A stretch of 64,000 nt of DNA from Lunularia cruciata (Eukaryota > Streptophyta > Marchantiopsida > Lunulariales > Lunulariaceae). Location of the stretch: assembly GCA_948567375.1 (NCBI GenBank), contig OX419755.1, positions 11,537,001 through 11,601,000 on the forward strand, given 5' to 3'. The position numbers and the translations under genes are program-made. This document shows, in pieces, positions 55,751 to 64,000 of the stretch. A model generated the notes under the pieces. It ran no database searches and was not told where the DNA came from. It saw nothing but the letters and a program-made list of their open reading frames with translations. Each line of letters opens with the position of its first letter. Position 1 is the stretch's first letter.

Positions 55751-57170
55751 TCTAACTTTTAAATTTGTTTACTATCAACCCTAAACACTATACTAAGTGC
55801 GGTCACAGCCTCCTTTTTAGCCTATGCCATAAATGCCAATCAGTTCTCCTCCCCAAGATGCTTTCCCCTAGATGTGCACAATCTACTCTATCAGCGCACC
55901 GCTTGATTCTTAATTAATTCCTTCTAACTACTATACATTCCTGCAGATCGTCTCACAATGCATTGACAACAATTTGCCACACTTGGTCCTTTGCCCTAGA
56001 TTTCTTTCTTGGCACTTATTACTTGCCTGTAACAGACCCTCTTGGCCTTGCAACATACTCAAGGTGACAAGACATAACTTTGATAATAATATAAACCATG
56101 TGCTAAAAACCCAAACACTATGGTAGGTTGGATACAAGAAGCTCAGATAAGTTGCCATATATAATTATGACTATTTTTGGTGCTCATGCGCAATTGGTCT
56201 TGATTCAATTGTGTTTCTAGAACTATTTTGCATAAATGGCTAAAATACCTAGCATGCATATGTATATCAAGGTATTAATCTTGTTAGATATCTTCAGAAC
56301 CTAGCAACAATCAGATTTGATTGTTTAGATTATGCCAAATATTGAATCCATAAATACGAACACAATGCATAGTTCGTATCCCTAAATGCATGGACTAATA
56401 TGTGTCATAGTCTTTTATCATACGTCATATCCCAAGCTAGGGCTAGGGCTCATAATCTTATTTCTTGTTTCAAATATGTGCTATGGTCTCTGATTATGTT
56501 CCATGACCGAAATGTGGTCCTTGATTGATCTAGTCTCATTGCTTGTTTACAAGGCATAAGACACAAGATGTAGTTTTTTGCGTTCAACTACAAGAGCTTG
56601 AAGATCACCTTTGTTGCATCTTTGTATAGTAACTCTAATTACTCATTACACTAACTCTAATTACTGTAATGAGTAGTAGTTATTATTTCCGTAATACTCA
56701 TAAGTAAAATGAAGATTAGGAGGTACCAATCACTCTTAGAAATGCAATTATCTCTATTTCATTGACTTTATCAACTATATTTTGTACTTTATCTAGCAAT
56801 ATTTTGAGTCTAGAGGTTCTTGGCAATTTAGTCATGGAAAAATTTCTTGGAGTTTGATCCATGTCTTCTTAGCCCATGGTGCATTGCTATAGATATAAGC
56901 ATCAAAACTGCAATTTGAAAACATCACTTTTCACCCAAAAATTTCTGAATGGATATGCAATCCAGAATATATCATTTATCCTTTATGAGCGACCTGCTTT
57001 ACCTTTGTACCATAGGCCCATAGGACCTTTGGTATAATGTTGAAGGATTGGTTCGAAACTAAACTTACTTTAAAACAAAACAAAAAAAGCTAACATACTA
57101 AACCATCTTCCCATCATACTTTGACAATGAGGGACTATAACTGATAATGTTCCCATCTGTGAGTTAACCT
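55751..57170. other. Gene-poor stretch
   Basis: No domain or known repeat. Near 56,630-56,690 short complementary phrases (CTCATTAC and GTAATGAG) could form a weak hairpin. Confidence 0.3.
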
Positions 57171-57500
57171 GGAATGAGAGTGGGAGCTCCCATCACTAGA
57201 ATATTTTACCTCCCCGCACTAAATATTTTGAAGAACTCCAGCTCTAATGGTTCAAAATATACTCCTACTGAATCTTTCTAGTTTCGTTTAACCTATCAGA
57301 ATTTCGACAGAGAGTGTCAATCGCTTGACGATGTTCCCGAACTATGAATTACATGTCATGAAACGGAGAGCTCCCATCACTAGAATATTCCATCTCTTAT
57401 TTTTCAAGGATATCTTTCTTTCATTTCAAAATATACCCTGTACTATAACTCTTCAGTTTCCTTTAGCCCTCTCGTGTTCGTTTGGTCTAAAATTAATACT
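57171..57500. repeat. Diverged tandem duplication, offset 184 bp
   Basis: GAGCTCCCATCACTAGAATATT occurs at 57,184 and 57,368, and the following 100 bases (AAAATATAC, AGTTTC, TTTAGCC-like phrases) also correspond loosely, so a segment of about 180 bp was duplicated and then diverged. Confidence 0.5.
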
Positions 57501-59250
57501 ATTTGTTACATTTTCCAGTGTCTATTTTCTTGTTTTCCTATATGTCGTTCGTGATACACCATTTGGCGTGGTTTGCCTAGAAGTTTCTGTGGCACCCACT
57601 CCATGGGGAGTCATTTTTGCTAAAAGGCTACTACTGAAGGAGCACCGCAATATATTGCCCACTTTTCGAGTTCTCAGGTTCAATCTTCCATCGAGGGAAC
57701 AGAGATGAGTAGTTTGCGCTTGACATTTCATTAAGCTAATACGGTTCCAAAAAGGATCTAGAGAGTGGAGTTTAACTAGAGGCTTTCGACATGGAGACTG
57801 GTTCATAGAGTCAGAAGAAAGAGAACTAAAGAACTAAACTAAAGAGAACTAAAGAATACAGATACGTACGGTTTAAAATCAACCGAGATTCAGACTCAAG
57901 CGAGACGACGAGCAAGAAAGAAAGAGCTCTTTTGGATCCTTGTCGTGGCAGCTGGGGAAGCAGTCCACCTGTCAATAGTCTCCTGCTTGTGCACCCTGGC
58001 AGCCCCATCAGCCGGCGCGTTGCAGAATGCTAACCCATCCTGCGCACTTTCTTGTGAATCCGCTCAGGTTCGAGAGGTAGAAACTACAACAAGGAATTCC
58101 CAAGGAATTCTTGATTGAGTGAGTGTTTCAGACGGAGAAATTCCATGTGGGTGTAACTCCTTCTGGCACCACCTAAAGGCCAGCATGATGCAATGTCGAG
58201 GCCTGTTGTCGTCTTTCGGTCGCATGCACCGTTTCGCCCGTCCCTAGGAGACCCGAAGACTGCAGAGAGCAGGGGGATTAACTCTTTCTTAACCTCTGAG
58301 AAATTGGCATGTCTAGAAAAATTCTACGAGCTATTTTGGACGCCTAGTTTTTTATTGGACAGGTTTCATGCTTCGTGCTGCAAGTGAAGGACTGTTGTCG
58401 CCGACTGGCTGGACTGACTGGACAAGTTTTCTCAGTTTTTGGAGTAAATAATCTTTAAGGAAGTTATGATGTTGGTTTCCCAGGTGCGGGGTGAGTTAGG
58501 AGGATGTGAGAGTCTTTTATATATTAGTTTCTGTTCGGTAGAGTCAGTCTATGTAGGGGTTAAGCTGGAAAGGGAGTGAGAGGTTCGTTACTGGTGGTTG
58601 CGCAACAGCTGAAGACTTTGGATTGTACAGATCGCGCGAGTGCAATTATTAGTGTGTCTCGTGGGATTTGACTGCCATTGCGTGCTGGTGGATGGCTTTT
58701 GTTTGAAAAAATTGTGCAGAGAAGAGAATGCTACGGAAATTTTGGAACGATTCGGAAGGGTCGGCACAGAGTTGTTACAGAAAGCGAAACGTCTGAGGAG
58801 TTAGTGGGGCAGCTGGCTCGTTGATTTATAGAATGGGTTGGGGGAGATTCTGGGCTTTCTTGGGAACGGAGTATTACTGTCAGTTTAGTTGACAGAAAGA
58901 ATGTAGATGTGGTTGTCATCACGTATCTGAACAAGTATGTACGGTGCAAAACTGGTGACGTGCATCATGGTATTCGAAGTCAGTACCAAGTGTGATAGCT
59001 AGAAAACATGGACTGGAAGAAAGCATCCAGGTTATGTCAAGAGTTCTGAATCTAGCTGGTAACACTCTCGGTAGTGTTAGGGTAGCTGTGTGTTGATGTC
59101 AGTCATACTATAAATCCGGAAACGTCTCATCGTTGTGCTCATCACCTTGTGAAACTGAGGTCTCTTTGGTCCAAACAACTATGACGGAAAAAAAATTAGT
59201 GTCGTTGTCTCCTGATTTTCCGGGCTGATTCCGCAGGACCTACTGGGAGA
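57501..59250. other. Upstream region of the patatin-like gene
   Basis: Composition shifts here from AT-rich debris to more balanced sequence. Frames such as 57,325-57,708 plus have no recognisable domain. It probably contains promoter sequence and perhaps a short unrecognised exon. Confidence 0.35.
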
Positions 59251-59258
59251 GAGAGAGA

Positions 59259-59267
59259 TATATATAC
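59259..59267 (+). promoter_or_regulatory. TATA box of the patatin-like gene
   Basis: TATATATAC follows a GAGAGAGAGA run and lies about 150 bases before the ATG at 59,412, which would leave a 5' UTR of roughly 120 bases. The GA run itself resembles GAGA-type plant promoter elements. Confidence 0.5.
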
Positions 59268-59411
59268 CCAGAAACCCAGAAAGACATGGAGCAGCCCGAA
59301 CCCTTACCGTAAACGTTAGCAAAACAATTGGTTGAGTGTTTACAGACAGGCACATTGACGCCATATTGAGTCCCGAACTGGTGAAACCTGGAGTTGTAAA
59401 AACTTAGAAGG

Positions 59412-62400
59412 ATGGAGTCAAATCAAAGCAGTCCGGACAGGGAGAAATCATCAGGGCCTCGGAAGGGAAGGCAAAACTCTTCTATAGGCGAGGATGGGAT
59501 AAACTCAAAAGCTTTGGCCGAAACCGAAGAAAAGCAGTCTACTTACGGAGGTGTTCCCCATGCGACTGGCCCGGGGGAAGCTGGAGCAGCTCAATCCTCC
59601 TACCCGGAGAAAGCACATCTCACGACCGTTGGAGAAAATGTAGCACGGAGAAGTCAAGGTAGGGAAAGAGATACAAAGTCTGCACAACCACAGGGGACTG
59701 ATTCTGTAGTGGAGGATATTGCAACGACAACTAGTGCAGCCGCACCTGTGCAGCCTCCTCAGAAACAAGAAGGACGACATGATGCTTCAGAACCTATTTC
59801 GCCTAGGAAGAATACTCTGCAGACGATGGATTCTATAGACGCAATTCTGGATAGTAGGAAGTTATTGCAAGATGTTCAAGGATCGTCAATTTCAACTAGT
59901 TTTCGGTCAGATTCAGGTAGAATCCAAGAAAATGCTGACCAAGAAAGGGATCCCTCAAGAGTTTCCAGCTACACATGGAATGCCCCTCCTCATTCGGATG
60001 TCAGAAACCTGAGTGACACCACTGGCTACGATCCTGGTAGAAGAAGAATCACAATCTTGAGCATGGATGGAGGAGGAATGCGAGGTCTTATTGCTGCACG
60101 AATTCTTGCTCATCTTGAGTCACTGATCAAGGTACATTCAAGTATCTCTTCCTCGTTAAATGAACATCTTACTTGTATAGAAGAGACGAGTTGACGATAT
60201 TCACCGATGCATATCAAGGTTATGCATTGATATACTTCAAGCCCAGCATTGACTGCTACGGTGATACTGACCTGAAAAAGTTTCTTGAAATTGGTGTCAT
60301 TTTGTATGTTCTGGAGCGATAAGGTTTTCAATCCCACATCTTGAACTGCAGAAAATATCATCCATGCGTGGATTCCAGCATAGCATTAATACCATTGAAT
60401 ACAGCTTCTTCTACATTGGAAACGCAAACGTCTGAGAAATCTTGTTGATCCATCATGGCACTAACTAATACTGTGGACTCCAGACAAAAACGGGAAACGA
60501 AGACGTGAAGCTTTGCGACTACTTCGATTTCTTGGCTGGCACAAGCACCGGTGCAATTTTGACCACCATGATAAATACTCCTGACGAGAAGGGACAACCA
60601 CTTTTTACTGCACAAGAGTGCTGCCGCTTTTACTCTCACAATGGAAAAAATATATTTCGACCTCGTTGGTATGACCCATTTCGAGCTAAGTTCAGGCAAT
60701 TTTATAGACCCAAATATTCTGCGAAGAGATTTGAGAGGATATTGAAGTCTTATCTTGTGAGAGATGGGAAAGTTCTCACCATGCGGGACACTCTCAGACC
60801 TTTTCTCGTGACCTCCTTCGATATTTTGCAAGCAACTCCCCATATTTTCGTCAGACAAGCGGCCATGAAAGAAGATAGCAAAAATTTTCAGTAAGCGCTT
60901 CACCTTACTTCTCCCATGCAAGATCTCAGTATGCTCATTATATAAATTTATATATATGTTCATCAACCATGAGTGCCTTGGCACTCATGAGCACACGAGC
61001 TGAAACTCGGGACGGGAGATTTGGCGTTGCATCCAGCTATCTCGACACTCCCGCAGGGCTCTGACGAAGTCCAGGGCGTTTCCGTGCAGACTTCCTATCA
61101 AAATTCTTGCTTCTTCCTTATTGTGTTTGATAGTGTTGAAAGACTCATGCGGCCATAGAGCATGCAGGGGTTAATCCCAGTCCTTATACACTCGCTCCAG
61201 TCTCATAATTTTTGGAGACTCGGACAGGACATGTCCTGCGCACTATGATTTTGTGCAGTTGCTAGATCACACTTCACTCCCAAGGTTACACTTGCTTACA
61301 CTCACAATGAATTGCAAGTACCCATGCATTATAAACATCAATGCTAACCCTGTGTGCAGACTTACAGTTGCATACCTCTCTATGTAATTGATAGTTAAGA
61401 CGATCCTTACCATCGTAAGTCAGAGTTAGAGTCAGTCCGATCAGACTGGGGTATGGAACCTGGTTGTTTACAACGGGATCTGTATCACATTACACAATAA
61501 TGTTCATCAATGGCACTTTACTTCGAGCGCTTATAATTAACGTTTATGTTCAAGAAAATCCTCCCTTTACCTCGAACATCCTCTGAGAATTTGTTAGACT
61601 ATAAGAGGGTCAAGTGGATGAGCGAGAGAGAGAGCAAGAGCAAGCATGTACACTAAGCTCTCTTCGACTAGCTTTGCTTGAAAAATTCACTGTATGCATG
61701 CAGGAACCTCTTGTCTCCGCTGGCTGCTCGCCTTCACGGTTACGGGCACTGACCCGACCTTGACCGCTCTCCCGCTCTCCTCTGATACTATTTATCTGCT
61801 TCTGATTCTACTTTCCCTGCTTCCCTGCTTCCCTGCTCTTAACTCTGTGTTTCTAATAATCTCATCATTCACATATTGCATTCTGATTGCTTTTGCTTAC
61901 TACTTCTACTCCCGCAACCCTGACCGTTTTCTTTCAGATATTATCAAGGTGCTCCTCATATCCACTCTCTGGCCATGTTTCGTTTCTGCATCCGCCATGC
62001 TTATGATCTTCGCATTTTGCATCTCTTCAAATCTCTTTTGTTCTCTTTTGTTGTTTGTTCTGTTTTTTGTTGTTTTTTCAAATCGCCCTCCTGCTACTCT
62101 TTGAAGGCCCCATAGGGTCCTGTACAATTGACTGCCATGCTTCTTGAGCGGCGTTATCTGGTAACAACCGAGTTTGCCTTGGCACTCACGAGCTTAAACA
62201 GAAAGCCTGTACGAGGGGTACTGGCATTCGCCAAGCTACTTCGGCACTTCGGGAGGCACGGATGAAGTCGTTCGTGCTTCCGTGCAGGCTTAGTATGACA
62301 GTCTGACTGCTTCCTTGAAGTGTTTAATGCTTTGGGACGCATGCGCTCATAGAGCATGTTCTGATTTACACTATCCTGGATCTCGCGTTCGACGAACGGC

Positions 62401-63764
62401 TTCTGTCCTCATTTCTCTATATCCTGCACACTTCGCTCCTACCCATCTACCACTAACACTCTGTTTCCTTCTTGCCCGATGGTTTCCCTTTGCTTGGAAA
62501 TGCATACTGTGCTGTCCTGTATCACGTTGCTCGCGAAGGCACGCTTCCTTCACTTCACGCTGGGTACTGCTCTAGATATTGAAGGCCATATCAGGTCCAT
62601 GGAGTGCATCAATCTTCGCTCCTGCTTTCAATCGATTGAATCGTTTGTTTCTGTCAATTCCTAGTGGCTTAGACTTGCATGAATCTACTTTCTTAGATCT
62701 GCATGTCTTCGGTTTGCATCTGTTCTGTCCTAAGCGGATGTGGATCCCCCGTTCTACGAAGGACTCCTGCTCTCTTTCCTCATATATGCACACAAAAGAC
62801 ATTATAAAGCATCCTCCATAACTTGTGCACTATGTATCGGATGTCATTTTTACAATGCGATGAACAAAATTTGTTGAGTCAGTCTTTGGGAGGTTTGTCG
62901 CGGAACTGCTGCGGCACCCACCTACTTCACACCAGCAGAGGTGAAATCTACTGATGGAACATATACAGGCGTGTTGATTGATGGAGGCGCTATACAAAAC
63001 AACCCAGTAGGTCTTTCCCTCTTTTGGCTATCATTTAATCTTGAGATTAATCCATCTTCTGTTTCCTTACAAAATGTGAGGTCATGCTTTTGACCGGCAC
63101 CATTGTCTGACATTTCTTTATAGTTTCGCTGTTTACTTACCGGATTGCTTGATATTGGTTTCTCTGTGCAGTCCCTCGTTGCGATGACTCATGTTCTTGG
63201 GAACAATGAAGAGTTCCCGGAGGCAACAGGTCTTCCGGACTTGCTGGTATATCGACACCTTACCACTTTGGTTTCAACAACTCGAACAAATATTATCAGA
63301 TATGTAGTTTAGCTATGCGGATCTAGTGTCACAAGAAGCTGTTCCATCCATGTCCAAATGTCGAGACCTATTGATTTACCTTCTTCGATCGGTAGGCAAA
63401 AATAGGATTTACCCAAATCCTATTCATGCCTAAAGGATTGAGAGGGTAAAATATTTGGACGGACGGCTGTAGAGTTTTAAAACTCGATATTTGCATCTGC
63501 TCTGCTAACCAGCATTTCAAGGAGGAAGAAGTACATGGTACTTTTATATGCTTGCATGAATGCCTTTACATCCTCCTTTCCAGAATACTCTACAGATTCT
63601 TCATTATTTGAATCGCAAAGCTGATCATATGAGTGCACGTTACCAGATTCTATCTCTCGGAGCTGGGCAGCTGGACGAAAAGCATGAACTGAAGGAGGCC
63701 CGAAAGTGGGGACTGACAGGCTGGGTTCGGCCTTTACTAAATATCATGATGGATGGTTCTTCAG
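59412..63764 (+). CDS. Patatin-like phospholipase gene, five exons visible, 3' end outside window
   Basis: Exons by frame and GT/AG borders: 59,412-60,131; 60,484-60,890; 62,883-63,006; 63,172-63,246; 63,647-63,764, giving 481 codons before the gene leaves the window. Residues 1-205 are a polar, probably disordered extension rich in Ser, Gln, Glu and Gly. The patatin domain then starts: the oxyanion loop D-G-G-G-M-R-G at 219-225 (exon 1), the nucleophile elbow G-T-S-T-G with Ser261 (exon 2), and the second catalytic residue Asp409 in D-G-G, followed by A-I-Q-N-N-P (exon 3). L-W-E-V-C-R-G-T-A-A-A-P-T-Y-F, V-T-H-V-L-like T-H-V-L-G-N-N, and I-L-S-L-G-A-G-Q complete a plant patatin-related layout. 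By family knowledge such enzymes hydrolyse acyl groups from phospho- and galactolipids, in the cytosol or at membranes. All catalytic residues are present and frames join cleanly, so it looks functional. No signal peptide is seen. The long N-terminal extension is unusual for the family. Confidence 0.92.
60132..60483 (+). other. Intron 1 of the patatin-like gene
   Basis: It starts GTACATTCAAG after AAG and ends GACTCCAG before ACAAAAACG; phase 0. It separates the oxyanion loop from the nucleophile elbow. No nested gene. Confidence 0.85.
60970..61171 (+). repeat. Intron repeat, copy 1
   Basis: It begins at a palindrome, CATGAGTGCC-TT-GGCACTCATG (60,968-60,989), and ends near ATAGAGCATG. Shared with copy 2: CCTTGGCACTCA, TTCCGTGCAG, TTGCTTCTTCCTT and ATAGAGCATG in the same order and spacing. 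Confidence 0.65.
62170..62361 (+). repeat. Intron repeat, copy 2
   Basis: Same order of shared phrases as copy 1 (CCTTGGCACTCA at 62,177, TTCCGTGCAG near 62,278, TGCTTCCTTGAAG, ATAGAGCATG near 62,350). Diverged, no terminal duplication seen; family unknown. Confidence 0.65.
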
Positions 63765-64000
63765 GTAGAACTCATTGCACTGGCTGAGAAGCCTTCCTTC
63801 GTTTAACCAGAATGGCCATGTGAAAATCGGAACAAGAAACAAAGTGGAAAGAGAAGGTCCGCGAGTCAATCCATCTCTTTAAAAGCAAGTTTATTCGTAA
63901 GTTATTTCCTGTGGTTCTACTAGAATTGAGAATGAGTATTAGCAACTCTGAACTGCAATTACGTTACCAACTAACAAGTGTTGTGCATGTAATGTTCAGA
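63765..64000 (+). other. Start of intron 5 of the patatin-like gene
   Basis: GTAGAACTC follows the exon end TCAG; no exon with the expected C-terminal patatin sequence appears before the window ends. Confidence 0.6.

Larger units (their letters stand above)
60891..62882 (+). other. Intron 2 of the patatin-like gene, about 2 kb, repeat-bearing
   Basis: It starts GTAAGC and ends GAGTCAG; the split codon joins CA to T (His376). At 1,992 bp it is far longer than the other introns. It holds two diverged copies of one repeat (about 60,970-61,171 and 62,170-62,361) and a C/T-rich stretch around 61,690-62,100 with three CTTCCCTG units near 61,810. Confidence 0.85.

Noticed and set aside
57325-57708. 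127-codon plus-strand frame as a gene or an upstream patatin exon
   Set aside because: No domain, starts within a duplicated segment, and no donor site was found that would join it to the patatin frame.
61694-62104. 136-codon hydrophobic frame resembling a membrane protein
   Set aside because: It lies wholly inside intron 2 of the patatin-like gene in a C/T-rich stretch; the hydrophobicity follows from Leu/Phe/Ser codons of pyrimidine-rich DNA.

Overview
The window looks like nuclear DNA of a land plant. It has a plant-type F-box protein gene, a spliced patatin-type lipase gene with GT/AG introns, and otherwise dense, nested and decayed Ty3/gypsy LTR retrotransposons plus one PIF/Harbinger relic. 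I cannot name the species. Chromodomain gypsy elements lying next to a gypsy family that ends in a PHD finger would suit a non-seed plant (moss, lycophyte, fern), but that is a guess. I see no bacterial operons, rRNA, CRISPR or tRNA genes.

Layout. 1-10,745 is a stack of minus-strand gypsy elements. E1 (8,049-10,745, 5' LTR at the right) is broken by E0 (3,092-8,048, whose 690-bp LTR is itself split by a 1,914-bp solo LTR). E0 is broken by E2a (3,091 leftwards past the window edge), which has the best-preserved gag. 10,746-18,600 is mostly single-copy DNA holding one intact F-box gene (13,807-14,979, minus) and possible exons of an unrecognised minus-strand gene near 18.0-18.5 kb. 18,985-20,010 is a PIF/Harbinger transposase relic. 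20,237-28,197 is a complete but dead chromodomain gypsy element, F3, with a perfect GTCCT target duplication and two solo LTRs of its own family nested inside. 28,203-35,287 is AT-rich and gene-poor, with another solo LTR (30,708-31,447) and a 132-bp near-perfect hairpin (32,952-33,083).

35,288-54,205 is a Russian doll. The plus-strand element E4 is cut into pieces by E3 (36,223-41,960, complete, minus strand, CCTGA duplication), by E2b (42,316 to about 52,447, plus strand) and by a fragment of an F3-family LTR. E2b itself carries a 2,965-bp TGTC...GACA insertion (44,325-47,289) and a 690-bp solo LTR (50,105-50,794), and its polyprotein ends in a recognisable C4HC3 PHD finger. 54,206-57,700 is more element debris with a third copy of the 690-bp LTR. 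57,700-64,000 is genic: a promoter with a TATA box, then five exons of a patatin-like phospholipase gene that runs off the right edge.

Only two host genes are convincing. The rest records repeated insertion, LTR-LTR recombination (at least five solo LTRs) and decay dominated by C-to-T changes, including CAG-to-TAG stops typical of methylated plant DNA. The most unusual item is the PHD-finger-tailed gypsy family (E2). E-numbers and F3 are labels used only here. Element boundaries come from LTR ends (TG...CA), target duplications and alignment by eye between copies; no searches were run.
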